A stretch of DNA of 64,000 nt, taken from assembly GCF_900169365.1 (NCBI RefSeq), contig NZ_FXZH01000006.1, positions 1 through 64,000 of the forward strand, written 5' to 3'. Both the position numbers and the translations under genes were made by a program. Within the stretch, counting starts at the first letter, position 1. The number at the start of each line of letters is the position of its first letter. Below are positions 7,793-16,788 of this stretch, piece after piece. Under the pieces are notes generated by a model, which worked only from the letters and a program-made list of their open reading frames with translations, was not told the origin of the DNA and did no database searches. The DNA comes from Brevibacterium sp. 239c (lineage in GTDB: Bacteria > Actinomycetota > Actinomycetes > Actinomycetales > Brevibacteriaceae).

Positions 7793-9336
7793 CTGCCACG
7801 ATCCGCCACCGTCGGCACTTCGCTCCCCACTGGAATCTGTGCCTTCATGGTGGCGGCCAGCACCAGCGAAGCCAGGAGCGCCGCGACAGAGACGAGCGTC
7901 CAGATCAGCGGAGCGATGCCGATGAGAAGCGCAATCGCGATGCCACCCATTGCCAAAGTGACTGCAGTGAGTGCCCGAGGAACTGAACTCGACAGGCGCT
8001 CACCGGCACCAGGAACCTCGCTCACTTCGAGAGCTGAGGACTCGACTCGAGGCTCGGAAGTCGAGAAACTCTCCCTCACAACCCTCGCCGCTGCACTCCC
8101 GAATCTGGCCAACCTCGCCTCGCTGGGAAACGGGACCTTCGACAAGGCCATGGCCAAAACCGCAGCCAGCCCCATCACCGTGATCAGCCATGGCAGCCTA
8201 GTCAGCCACCACCAATTCGATTCGATCTCAGGGAGTACTATCCCGGCCGCCGAGAGTCCATCCCCCACCTGCACCCCAGACAGCAGCTGAGCTGCGTAGC
8301 CCAGAGCTCCGATGAGGGTGATGACGATCGGCATGTGCCACAGGTAGACCTGGATGCCGTAGGAGTTGCCCCAGGAGATGACACGCTCCCAGATGCGAGC
8401 ACGGTACTCGTGTCCGGCCGTAGTCCGATCCGAACCACCGGACACGATCTCGTTGAGACGCGAATGGCTCAGCCGCAGGACGCTCATCTGCGCCACTCCC
8501 AGCAGCACCAAGGCCCCGGTCGGTGGGTTGAGGTTGATGAGCATATTCGGGCTGTAGACCCCGAGTTCGACGAGCAATCCGAGGCTCACCAGGGACAGCA
8601 CCATCACGGTCCAGGCCGACCAGGCCCGCACGGGACGATGAATGGCATCGGCGTAGAAGAAGCCGAACTGCTGAATCAGGGGCCATACGAAGAGGAAGTT
8701 GAGATACCCCAGTCCAGTCACTCCCGTGAGTGCGACCAAACTATCCACCGCGATCACAGCACCGGCGAGCGCAGCGATCGTCCGCTTCGGCGCCCTTTCG
8801 TGAAAGTGCACCGCCAGGGGAACCAGGGAGGTCAGCCCGACGTAGACGGCGAGGAACCACAGAGGCTGCCCGATGCGAGTGCTCGCCTCGGCGAGCAGGT
8901 CTGCGGGAACTCCCAGTTCTGAGGCGATCGACAGTCCTGCGCCGGCGAGGCCGATGAGGGTGGCGACCGGAATGACGAGGCGGCGCAGACGGGCACGAAT
9001 ATAGTCGGCCCAGGTGCCTCCGGTAGCTTGGGTGCGTCGCCATCCGTTGATAGCGGCGTATCCGCCGATGAAGAAGAACAGCGGCATGATCTGGAAGAAC
9101 CACGATGCGGCTGTGAAGCCTGCGGTATGCAGCAGCGCCACCGTGGGCATAACGTCACCGTCTGCTCCGAGCACGGCTGCGCTCATCATCGAATGCAGGA
9201 TCACCACGACGACGAGGCAGCCGAAGCGGATCAGATCGATCGCCCGGTCCCGGTGCGGTCGACCAGTGGTGCCGCTGGACGGGATGGGCAGGTGGTTCGC
9301 CCCGGCCTCGGGCGGCCTGCTGAGGGTCAGTGACAT
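7771..9336 (-). CDS. Acyltransferase family 3 (OafA-like) membrane protein
   Basis: The 521-residue integral membrane protein carries the acyltransferase-3 signature: an R-D-R-A-I-D-L-I-R-F start to the first helix, with H in VVVILHSMMSA, followed by FFFIGGYAAINGWRR. About ten hydrophobic helices can be counted to residue 420 and two more (TLAMGGIAIALLIGIAPL and the next) near the C-terminus after a polar stretch. Family members transfer acetyl or other acyl groups from the cytoplasm to sugars or lipids outside the membrane. The ATG at 9336 follows AAGGAG on its strand, which decides against an upstream start at 9432. The acceptor is unknown; surface glycan modification is a reasonable but unproven role. 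Confidence 0.88.
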   Translation of the reverse strand: MSLTLSRPPEAGANHLPIPSSGTTGRPHRDRAIDLIRFGCLVVVVILHSMMSAAVLGADGDVMPTVALLHTAGFTAASWFFQIMPLFFFIGGYAAINGWRRTQATGGTWADYIRARLRRLVIPVATLIGLAGAGLSIASELGVPADLLAEASTRIGQPLWFLAVYVGLTSLVPLAVHFHERAPKRTIAALAGAVIAVDSLVALTGVTGLGYLNFLFVWPLIQQFGFFYADAIHRPVRAWSAWTVMVLSLVSLGLLVELGVYSPNMLINLNPPTGALVLLGVAQMSVLRLSHSRLNEIVSGGSDRTTAGHEYRARIWERVISWGNSYGIQVYLWHMPIVITLIGALGYAAQLLSGVQVGDGLSAAGIVLPEIESNWWWLTRLPWLITVMGLAAVLAMALSKVPFPSEARLARFGSAAARVVRESFSTSEPRVESSALEVSEVPGAGERLSSSVPRALTAVTLAMGGIAIALLIGIAPLIWTLVSVAALLASLVLAATMKAQIPVGSEVPTVADRGRALASLG

Positions 9337-9637
9337 GTCGGCTCCTTGTCGGATTGAGCTCCGTTGACTGCACGGAGTGCGGAGCTCGTCGTTCGATATA
9401 TCCGAAGCTATGGGCGCGATCGCCGCCCACACATCACCTCTGAGTTCCGACCTGAGCCCGCCCGAGCACTACTTTCGGGTGAGTCTGGACGCTCCGACTC
9501 CGTACCCTCATCGGCCCCGCCCCGAGAGCCTCGGCCCAACGTGAGTGTAAGAATGGCAACGAGAGCATCACCAGCTCAGGGACCCGACTCGTCCCGAACG
9601 TCCTATTGAGGAACGTCCTATTGAGGAGTGCGCAACG
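9337..9637. other. Divergent intergenic region
   Basis: This 301-bp gap separates the divergent acyltransferase and nitronate monooxygenase genes. It must hold both promoters, but I see no clear -35/-10 pair. The only structure is the 15-bp tandem duplication at its right end. Small reading frames here lack ribosome sites. Confidence 0.4.
9596..9625 (+). repeat. Tandem 15-bp duplication in the leader of the nitronate monooxygenase gene
   Basis: GAACGTCCTATTGAG occurs twice head to tail, ending 12 bp before the ATG at 9638. Each copy ends in TTGAGGA, a partial Shine-Dalgarno core; only the second is at working distance (GAGGAG then GCGCAACG). Confidence 0.8.
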
Positions 9638-10672
9638 ATGACGACGATCGCCTTCGAGACCACCGACCTGCCCATCATCGGAGCCCCGATGGCGGGCGGA
9701 ACGACGACGCCCGAGCTCGCAGCCGCGGTCGCCCGTGCCGGCGGATTCTCCTTCGTGGCCGGCGGCTATCTCAGCGCCGAAGCATTGGCCCCTCTGGTCG
9801 AGCGCATGCGGGAGACGACCGAGAACTTCGGCGTCAATCTCTTCGCCCCGAACTCTGTGCCCATCGATCGCGGTGCCTTCGACGCCTTCGTCTCGGCACT
9901 CGAGCCTGTCGCGGCCGATCGCGGCGTCGCCATCGATCCCGAGCCCGTAGGTGACGACGATCATTACACCGACAAGGTCGACTACCTCGTCGACAACCCC
10001 GTGCCCCTGGTGTCGATGACGTTCAACATCCCCACCGCCGAGGTGGTCGATCGTCTCCATTCCGTCGGCACTCAGGTCGTGGCCACCGTGACGACCGCCG
10101 CCGAGGCGCGCACCGCTGCCGACCGCGGCGTTGACGCCCTCATCGTTCAGGGCCCCCGCGCCGGCGGGCACTCGGGCACCGCCGATCCGACACGGTCCAT
10201 CGAGGATCGGGCCACCGTCGATCTCGTGAAAGATGTCATCGCCGAGGTGAATCTGCCGCTGGCTGCCGGAGGTGGAGTCGACAGCCAGGAGTCTGTCGAC
10301 GAGCTGCTGCAGGCTGGGGCGAGCGCCGTGGTCGTGGGCACTCTTCTGCTGCTGAGCGATGAGGCAGGCACTGCGCCGACTCATCGGGCGGCCCTGCAGT
10401 CCGCGGACTTCGACGAGACACAGCTGACCAGGGCATTCACCGGCCGACCAGCTCGTGCGCTGGTCAATGACTTTGTACGGAAGTTCGATCCGATCGCGGT
10501 CGATGCTTACCCGGCTCTTCATCACCTGACGAAGTCATTCCGCGCCCAGGCGAAGAAGGATGATGACCCGCACGGCCTGCACCTGTGGGCCGGCACCGGC
10601 TATCGCAGCGCCCAGACATGCTCAGCGGAGACGATCGTCAAAGAACTCGGCGCCCCCTTCACCCGGAACTAG
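9638..10672 (+). CDS. Nitronate monooxygenase (2-nitropropane dioxygenase family)
   Basis: The 344-residue protein has the FMN-binding TIM-barrel pattern of class I nitronate monooxygenases: N-terminal LPIIGAPMAGG, the strand VSMTFNIP, the catalytic/flavin segment ALIVQGPRAGGHSG with its His, and the phosphate-binding LPLAAGGGVDS and ASAVVVGTLLLLS. These enzymes oxidise alkyl nitronates such as propionate-3-nitronate, detoxifying nitro compounds. ATG 9638 sits behind GAGGAG. The gene stands alone between divergent or convergent neighbours. Enzymes of this fold also include enoyl-reductase-like proteins, but the GGHSG histidine favours the nitronate assignment. Confidence 0.88.
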   Translation: MTTIAFETTDLPIIGAPMAGGTTTPELAAAVARAGGFSFVAGGYLSAEALAPLVERMRETTENFGVNLFAPNSVPIDRGAFDAFVSALEPVAADRGVAIDPEPVGDDDHYTDKVDYLVDNPVPLVSMTFNIPTAEVVDRLHSVGTQVVATVTTAAEARTAADRGVDALIVQGPRAGGHSGTADPTRSIEDRATVDLVKDVIAEVNLPLAAGGGVDSQESVDELLQAGASAVVVGTLLLLSDEAGTAPTHRAALQSADFDETQLTRAFTGRPARALVNDFVRKFDPIAVDAYPALHHLTKSFRAQAKKDDDPHGLHLWAGTGYRSAQTCSAETIVKELGAPFTRN

Positions 10673-10726
10673 GCACCCGCTCCTCCCCGCGGCGGCACTG
10701 CCGTCCGAGGTCCGACGCTGCTGCGC

Positions 10727-11488
10727 TCAGCTGCCGGCGATGACCAGACCCGATTCGTAGGCGGCGACGACGATCTGAGTGCGATCGCGCAGTCCCAGCT
10801 TCGACAGGATCCGGGACACGTGGGTCTTCACCGTCTGCTCGGCCAGGAACAGGTGCGCAGCCACCTCGGCGTTGGCATGACCCTTGGCCACCAACGTCAT
10901 GACGTCGATCTCACGGTCGGTCAGCTGCCCGAGCACGGCTGTGTCCTTGGTGACTCTGGGCCCGCTCACGTACTCGGAGATGAGGCGGCGGGTCACGGAC
11001 GGCGCCAAGAGCGACTGGCCGTCGGCGACCACGCGCACAGCGGTGATCATGTCTTCGGCTGTGGCGTCCTTGAGCAGAAACCCGCTCGCTCCCGCGCGCA
11101 GTGCCGAGAACACGTACTCATCGGCATCGAAGGTGGTGAGCATGATGACCTTCGGGTGGTCCCCCGGCATCGAGAACACCGCGCGGGTGGCATCCAAGCC
11201 GTTGAGCTTCGGCATACGGATGTCCATGAGGATGACGTCGGGCGAGGTTCTGCGCACGAGGTCGACGACCTGCGAACCGTCCTCAGCACTGCCGACGACA
11301 CTCATGTCCGGCTGCGCATCGAGAAGGGCTCCGAACCCCTGGCGAACCATGGCCTGGTCATCAACGATGGCGACCCGCGTCGTCTCGGACGAGGGCGGCG
11401 GCACACCGTCGCGCGCAATCGATCCCGGCGCGGGACTCGGCGTTGGGCGCGGTGTCGGACTCAAACCTGGCGCTCCTGCTTCTGGCAT
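10727..11488 (-). CDS. NarL/LuxR-family response regulator
   Basis: The 253-residue protein has a Pro/Ala-rich N-terminal extension of about 37 residues, then a receiver (DD at 43-44, phosphoacceptor D89 in VILMDIRMPKLNG, K in GFLLKDATAED) and a C-terminal LuxR HTH (LTDREIDVMTLVAKGHANAE, VKTHVSRILSKLGL). It is transcribed away from the DMT transporter and the kinase at 12583-14625, which has no adjacent regulator of its own. I infer that these two form one system split by the transporter gene. The Pro-rich extension is unusual for a receiver protein; a later start such as a codon near residue 30 would remove it, but no better ribosome site is evident. Confidence 0.9.
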   Translation of the reverse strand: MPEAGAPGLSPTPRPTPSPAPGSIARDGVPPPSSETTRVAIVDDQAMVRQGFGALLDAQPDMSVVGSAEDGSQVVDLVRRTSPDVILMDIRMPKLNGLDATRAVFSMPGDHPKVIMLTTFDADEYVFSALRAGASGFLLKDATAEDMITAVRVVADGQSLLAPSVTRRLISEYVSGPRVTKDTAVLGQLTDREIDVMTLVAKGHANAEVAAHLFLAEQTVKTHVSRILSKLGLRDRTQIVVAAYESGLVIAGS

Positions 11489-11647
11489 GCTCTTACGCTA
11501 CCCGACCCGCACTGCCAAAGCCCCTCGAAAACCCGTGAAATCAAGCCAACGGCTCCCTGCCTGCGCCGATTTCATCCTCAAGTAGCACTCCTCCGTCAGC
11601 ACAATCACTCCTTCGTATGATGCGCCCCATGACACCGGGTCCTTAGC

Positions 11648-12586
11648 GTGCACACCATGATCATCACCGCGATAATACTCGCCACGCTCGCAGCCTTCTG
11701 CTTGGCACTCGGCACGCACTTCCAGCAGTACGCCGTCGCCACCATGACACCCGGGCCCAAACGTCGGACAACCTGGGTCACCGGCCTGGGGCTGATGGGC
11801 ATGGTGACCGTCCTCAACGTCATCGCCCTGGGACTCGGCCCTGTTGCCATCGTCCAACCCATCGGCGCGATCTCCCTCGTCTTCGCCGCGCTCATCAGCC
11901 GCCGGTACTTCGGCCTGCAGCTCGGCGCCCCACTGCTCATCAGCATCGGGGTGACGATGTTCTCGATTTTCGCCTTCGTGACCACCTCGGCGCAGTTCTC
12001 CCACGAACTAGTCGCCACCGAGGAATCGCTGACCTGGCTGCTGGCGCTCCTCGTCGCTCTCAGCCTCTTCGGCGCACTCTTCGCACTCAGTCGTGCCGGG
12101 CACATTCCACGAGTCATCATGACCGGCATCATCTTCGGCACCGTCGCCGCTGCGACCCACGTCCTCGCCAGGACCGTCGTGACCGAGGGCCTGCCCGATT
12201 TCGGAACATCGGACTCGCAGTGGTGGATGATGCTGGCAGCCGTGGCCCTCGCCTCGGCGGTGGGATTCTGGCTGGTCCAGACCGCCTACGCCTCTGGTCC
12301 TCCAGAGACGGTGCTCGCGGGGCTGACCGTCATCGACCCGATCGTGGCGGTGGTCATCGGCGCAGCCTTCTTCGGCGAGTACGCGGGCCTCACCCCCATA
12401 GCCATCGGCCTGCTGCTGCTCGCCGCCGGTGGTGGGATCGCCGGAGTCTGGATGCTCTCGCAGTTCCATCCTCGCGTCCTCGAATCGAAATCGGTCCCCA
12501 CAGGGCGCATCTCAGCAGACGGTCCCGCACACCTCTCACCAGAGTCGCGAACACCGGCTCACAACAGCCAAGGAATCCGATCATGA
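11648..12586 (+). CDS. DMT-superfamily (EamA/NIPA-like) transporter
   Basis: The 312-residue protein has nine or ten hydrophobic helices in two related halves, beginning IITAIILATLAAFCLALGTH and containing VAIVQPIGAISLVFAALI and its counterpart PPETVLAGLTVIDPIVAVVI, the duplicated Pro-containing motif of DMT carriers. Substrates in this family include metabolites, drugs and magnesium; none can be assigned. Translation starts at GTG 11648 or, equally well, ATG 11657. The last about 40 residues are polar. The TGA overlaps the ATG of the downstream histidine kinase by four bases, so transporter and kinase are translated together. This coupling suggests that the transporter serves or informs the kinase. 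Confidence 0.83.
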   Translation: MHTMIITAIILATLAAFCLALGTHFQQYAVATMTPGPKRRTTWVTGLGLMGMVTVLNVIALGLGPVAIVQPIGAISLVFAALISRRYFGLQLGAPLLISIGVTMFSIFAFVTTSAQFSHELVATEESLTWLLALLVALSLFGALFALSRAGHIPRVIMTGIIFGTVAAATHVLARTVVTEGLPDFGTSDSQWWMMLAAVALASAVGFWLVQTAYASGPPETVLAGLTVIDPIVAVVIGAAFFGEYAGLTPIAIGLLLLAAGGGIAGVWMLSQFHPRVLESKSVPTGRISADGPAHLSPESRTPAHNSQGIRS

Positions 12587-14625
12587 ACCAAACCCTCGAA
12601 TCCTCATACACTGATGCGCCTTCGTGGCCGAGCACGTATTCTGAGAACGTGCCCCGTCTCCCAGATACGCCGCCGCAGACCCGGTCATGGTGGTCGCGGA
12701 TGTGGCACAACCTGGGCCGGGACGCCATCCTCGTCCTCCCCGGATTCTTCATCTCCCTCATCGGGTTCGTCGTACTCATCACGATGTTCTCGGTCTCAAT
12801 CTCCACCATCGTCATCTGGATAGGCGCCCTGCTCCTGCCTGTGACTCTCTACGTCGCGACCGGGTTCGCGAACCTCTCCCGGGCCCGCGCCCGGCAGTGG
12901 GGAGCCCCCATTGCCGAGGTGGTCCGTCGCCCCCGTGGACACGGAATCAGCGGGTGGTTCGGTGTCATGGCCGAAGGACGGCGCTGGCTCGACCTGCTGT
13001 TCGAAGCCGTCTTCGCCCTGCCCATCCGGCTCTTCACCTTCTCCGTGGTGATCCCCTGGTTCTTCGGTGCCCTGGGCGGGATGACCTACTTCATCTGGGG
13101 ACGCTTCCTTCCCAACGACAACACCGATCTCATCAGCTTCATCGCAGCTTGGTGGAACGACACCTCCGTGGTGGCTCTGGGATTCGGCGCTGAGGCGACC
13201 TTCCAGTTCATCGCGGGACTCATCCTCCTCGTCACCTTCCCCTTCGTCCTGCATGCCATGGCCCGGTTGGAGATCGCAGCGATCACGGCAGGGCTGGCGC
13301 CCGGCCACGATGAGGTGACCTCGGCGGGAAAAGCACGAACCGGTGACTCCACGAGCCACGCTCCCGACGGGACCGCCACGGCGACTTCCTCGGGATCGAG
13401 AGCTCTGGGGTTGCCGGCAGCCAACTCGTTCCTGACACGGGCCGCCGGCGAGGGCTGGTTCTGGCTGCTCAGCATCTTCGTCGGCGTGGTGCTCGTGGCC
13501 GTCGGATGGCCAGTGACTGCAGCGCTGTATGAATCGTCGACCGTCATTGCGATGCTCGTCGCCCTCGGCCAGAGCGGCGCCCTGGTGCTCGCCGTGCGCA
13601 GACCGGTCACCGCGATCATCGTCGGGCTGGCCTCTGCAACGGCTGGAATCGTGCTCACCGCGGATACGACCGGGCTGGTGTGGCCGTGGACGGCGACGTC
13701 GATCCTCTCACTGCTCTTCCTCCACCTCATCATCGGCCTGCGCCACAGCTGGTACCACCTCGTCATCCTGTGGTCACTGTCCACGGTGCTCGGCGTGCTG
13801 AGCCTGACCATGCCCCATGCGGGTGGGCTGTCGGGGGCGCTGGCGAACGTCATCACGACGGTCTCGCTCACTGCAGGGATCTCGATCGTCGCGGTGATCG
13901 GCAATCTGTGGATTCGCGGTCGCACTCAGCTGGCCACTGAGCGACAGCTCAGTGCCGAGGAGCTGGCCAAGCGTCAAGAGCTCGAGGAACGCAACAGGAT
14001 CGCACAAGAGCTCCATGACGTCGTCGCTCACAGCATGTCCGTCATCAGCGTCCAGGCAACCACGGCCCGCTACCGACTGCCCGAACTCGATACCCGAAGC
14101 GTTGAGGAGTTCGACTCGATCGCCGGCTCCGCTCGACAGGCGCTCAATGAGATGCGCGGTCTGTTGGCGATTCTGCGCGGTGGCCGTGATGCCGATCTGG
14201 CTCCGCAGCCGATGATCGATGGCATTCCCGACCTCGTCGAGGCCACGCGCGGTTCGGGCGCCGAGGTGGAACTCGACTTCCCCGCAGCTCCGCTCCCCCT
14301 GCACCCGACCACCGGGCTGACCGCCTTCCGCCTCGTCCAGGAGGCCCTGTCGAATGCTCTGCGCCATGCTCCCGGTGCACCAGTGAGGGTATCCGTTCGC
14401 ACCGATGACTCGCAGCTGTGGGTGGCCGTGGTCAATGGGGCGCCGGACCGGCACCGATCAGACCGGCCCGAACCCGATCGGGACAACCCCGCTGCGGGCC
14501 ACCTCAGCGGTGGATTCGGCCTCAAAGGCATGCGCGAGAGGGTCGAGGCCCTCGGCGGAACACTGCACGTGGGCCCGACTGTCGACAGCGGTTTCGAGGT
14601 ACTCGCGACCTTGCCCGCGGACTGA
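12583..14625 (+). CDS. Sensor histidine kinase with two membrane modules
   Basis: The 680-residue kinase begins at ATG 12583, inside the ATGA overlap with the transporter and behind AAGGAA. Residues about 45-235 form a four-helix sensor block (LVLPGFFISLIGFVVLIT, then a loop and further helices). After a polar segment rich in Thr and Ser (about 245-285) comes a second membrane block of five or six helices to about 440. A short coiled linker leads to the HisKA_3 motif RNRIAQELHDVVAHSMSVIS with H477, then the ATPase (FRLVQEALSNALRHAPGAP and GGFGLKGMRERVEALGG). The partner is probably the divergent regulator at 10727-11488. The stimulus is unknown. Confidence 0.9.
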   Translation: MNQTLESSYTDAPSWPSTYSENVPRLPDTPPQTRSWWSRMWHNLGRDAILVLPGFFISLIGFVVLITMFSVSISTIVIWIGALLLPVTLYVATGFANLSRARARQWGAPIAEVVRRPRGHGISGWFGVMAEGRRWLDLLFEAVFALPIRLFTFSVVIPWFFGALGGMTYFIWGRFLPNDNTDLISFIAAWWNDTSVVALGFGAEATFQFIAGLILLVTFPFVLHAMARLEIAAITAGLAPGHDEVTSAGKARTGDSTSHAPDGTATATSSGSRALGLPAANSFLTRAAGEGWFWLLSIFVGVVLVAVGWPVTAALYESSTVIAMLVALGQSGALVLAVRRPVTAIIVGLASATAGIVLTADTTGLVWPWTATSILSLLFLHLIIGLRHSWYHLVILWSLSTVLGVLSLTMPHAGGLSGALANVITTVSLTAGISIVAVIGNLWIRGRTQLATERQLSAEELAKRQELEERNRIAQELHDVVAHSMSVISVQATTARYRLPELDTRSVEEFDSIAGSARQALNEMRGLLAILRGGRDADLAPQPMIDGIPDLVEATRGSGAEVELDFPAAPLPLHPTTGLTAFRLVQEALSNALRHAPGAPVRVSVRTDDSQLWVAVVNGAPDRHRSDRPEPDRDNPAAGHLSGGFGLKGMRERVEALGGTLHVGPTVDSGFEVLATLPAD

Positions 14626-14731
14626 AGCCTCGGGGCGGATGGGAGTCGGCGAGGGCCGTTGGCCATCCGGGCGGTTGATCTCATCCTTTCGGGCGACAGC
14701 GTCAAGCGAGCGTGAGCGGTAGCCTCGAAGA

Positions 14732-16102
14732 GTGAGACTTCGACCCGACCGGCGCGCCCTGACCCATGCCCTCCTCTGGACGGGCATCTCGACGGCCATC
14801 GGCGTGTTCGCGCTCATCGTCATCGTCAGTACCGAATGGCCGGATTTCGAGGAGGCGGGTGCCCGCACCGGAGCGCTCAGTGCCGAACTGTTCATCCATA
14901 TCCTCTTCGGCCTCATCTCTTTGGCCTGCCTGCCCATCGTCCTTGCCTTCGACGGACGGACGATCCCCCGCAGATCACTGCGCCCCAAGGTGATTGCGGC
15001 CGAAAAGCTGCGCGATTTCCTCACGAACACTGGTCGCGGCGGCGTAGAATTCCTCGCCTCGGACGGCTCCGTAGAATCCCTGCAGCGTCGGCCCGGCGGC
15101 TGGGTTCCGGTGTCGGTCGGATTCCTCGGCATCGTCACCGGTACGATCGGCGTCCTCGGTGCATTCGCCGGACTGCTCATCCTCATCACCCTCACGTCTC
15201 GACGCAGCTGGTCACTCGACTTCACCTGCCTCGCTGCCGCGATCATCTCCCAGGGCCTGACGTACACGCTCACCCCGACGGCGGTCGGAGCCTTCGAACT
15301 TCCACTGTTCCTCGTCAACGGAACCGTCTACGCAATGATCGTCGTCATCGGCGTCATCCGCGGATCCCGCGAACAAGGGCTCATCGACACCGCCGCGCAG
15401 ACGCTTCTGCGCGAACGCTCGCGCCAGGACCGTGCCGTCGCTGAGGTGCGGCGCGGCATCGCCCGCGACATGCACGACTCCCTCTCGCACCACCTCAGCG
15501 TGATCGCCATGTACTCCGGTGCACTGTCCGTCAGGCGAGACCTCGACCCCGAGTCCGTCCACGAAAGCGCCCGACTCATCGCCAGCAGCGCCCGCCGCTC
15601 GGGAATCGAGCTGCGAGAGGTTCTGACGATGCTGCGCGGAGACGACCAAGGCACAGTGATCGACCCCGATCTCAACCGCCTCGTCGCCGACCGCCCGGAG
15701 TCGGTGACCCTGATCTACTCCGAACCGCTCACCTCCGAATCACTGCACGCCCTGGGCAGCCTCGAACGAATGACGATCTACCGCTTCGTCCAAGAGACCA
15801 TGACCAATGCCCTCAAACACGCGCTCGGTGAGATGCTCACCATCACCATCGGCGACGAGGGCGATGACGCCGTTCGATATATCACGATGACCGCGCACAA
15901 TCACTACCCGGACAGCCTCCTCGGAGCCCCGGCACACGGCGAACCCCACCGCAAGCAGTACATCGCCGGCTCCGGCCTGGGGATTCTGGGCATCAAGGAG
16001 AGAGTGGAGGCGATGGGCGGTGACCTCGAGGTCAGCCACTATCCTGACTTCGAACTGCGAGCTCGCATCCCCGTCCAGAACACGGAAGAGATCAGCGCAT
16101 GA
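14732..16102 (+). CDS. Sensor histidine kinase
   Basis: The 456-residue kinase starts at GTG 14732. Two helices lie at about residues 15-33 and 50-70; a polar stretch is followed by three or four more helices (about 125-212). The HisKA_3 box is RRGIARDMHDSLSHHLSVIA with H248, the N box FVQETMTNALKHALGE and the G box SGLGILGIKERVEAMGG. The short membrane input region is typical of LiaS/DesK-like kinases that sense events in the membrane. The TGA overlaps the ATG of the response regulator by four bases, which fixes its partner. No input ligand can be named. Confidence 0.9.
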   Translation: MRLRPDRRALTHALLWTGISTAIGVFALIVIVSTEWPDFEEAGARTGALSAELFIHILFGLISLACLPIVLAFDGRTIPRRSLRPKVIAAEKLRDFLTNTGRGGVEFLASDGSVESLQRRPGGWVPVSVGFLGIVTGTIGVLGAFAGLLILITLTSRRSWSLDFTCLAAAIISQGLTYTLTPTAVGAFELPLFLVNGTVYAMIVVIGVIRGSREQGLIDTAAQTLLRERSRQDRAVAEVRRGIARDMHDSLSHHLSVIAMYSGALSVRRDLDPESVHESARLIASSARRSGIELREVLTMLRGDDQGTVIDPDLNRLVADRPESVTLIYSEPLTSESLHALGSLERMTIYRFVQETMTNALKHALGEMLTITIGDEGDDAVRYITMTAHNHYPDSLLGAPAHGEPHRKQYIAGSGLGILGIKERVEAMGGDLEVSHYPDFELRARIPVQNTEEISA

Positions 16103-16767
16103 GCATCAGAACGATCATCGCCGACGACGAGTCCCTCATGCGCTCGGGTCTGCGCCTGCTCCTCGGCGCGGCCGATGACATCGATATCATCGCCGAGGCG
16201 GCCAACGGTGCCGAGGCCATCGAGCTCGCCCGAGAGCTGAGTCCAGACCTCATCCTCATGGACATCCGCATGCCGGTCATGGACGGACTCGAGGCCACCC
16301 GTGCCCTCGTGGCTCAGACTCTTCATCCGGAGGTTCTCATCCTCACGGCCTTCGGCACCGACGAATTCGTGCTTCAGGCACTGCGCTCGGGAGCGGCCGG
16401 CTACATCCTCAAGGACACTCCGCCAGAAGATCTCATCCACGCGGTTCGGGCAGCCGCGAACGGCACACGAACCTTGTCACCAAGTGCGGTCGAGTCCCTG
16501 CTGGGACGTGACACCACCTCGGCGACAGGGGTGGCTGGTGCTTCGAATTGGAACAGCACCCCGATCGGACCTGATCCCCTGGAGCCCCTGACCACACGAG
16601 AACGGGAGATCGCCGAGGCAGTCGCTCAGGGGATGACGAATGCACAGGTGGCGCGGGCGCTGTTCGTCTCCACGGCCACGGTGAAGACCCACCTGGCGCG
16701 CATCTTCTACAAACTCGACGTCAGCACCCGCGTGCAATTGGCCCTGCTCGTCAACGAACGGCGCTGA
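16099..16767 (+). CDS. NarL/LuxR-family response regulator
   Basis: This 222-residue regulator has a receiver (DD at 9-10, phosphoacceptor D55 in LILMDIRMPVMDG, K in GYILKDTPPED) and a LuxR-type HTH (LTTREREIAEAVAQGMTNAQ and VKTHLARIFYKLDVS). An unusually Thr/Ser/Gly-rich linker of about 30 residues joins the two. It is translated from an ATG overlapping the stop codon of the kinase. It should be phosphorylated by that kinase and control transcription; targets are not visible. It ends 21 bp before a convergent SDR gene. Confidence 0.93.
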   Translation: MSIRTIIADDESLMRSGLRLLLGAADDIDIIAEAANGAEAIELARELSPDLILMDIRMPVMDGLEATRALVAQTLHPEVLILTAFGTDEFVLQALRSGAAGYILKDTPPEDLIHAVRAAANGTRTLSPSAVESLLGRDTTSATGVAGASNWNSTPIGPDPLEPLTTREREIAEAVAQGMTNAQVARALFVSTATVKTHLARIFYKLDVSTRVQLALLVNERR

Positions 16768-16788
16768 GCCTCGAGGGACGGACTCAGA

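Noticed and set aside
7670-8290. A 206-codon plus-strand frame that continues from the SRPBCC fragment
   Set aside because: Only its first part resembles a protein family; from about 7757 it passes through the hairpin and then runs antisense to the acyltransferase gene.
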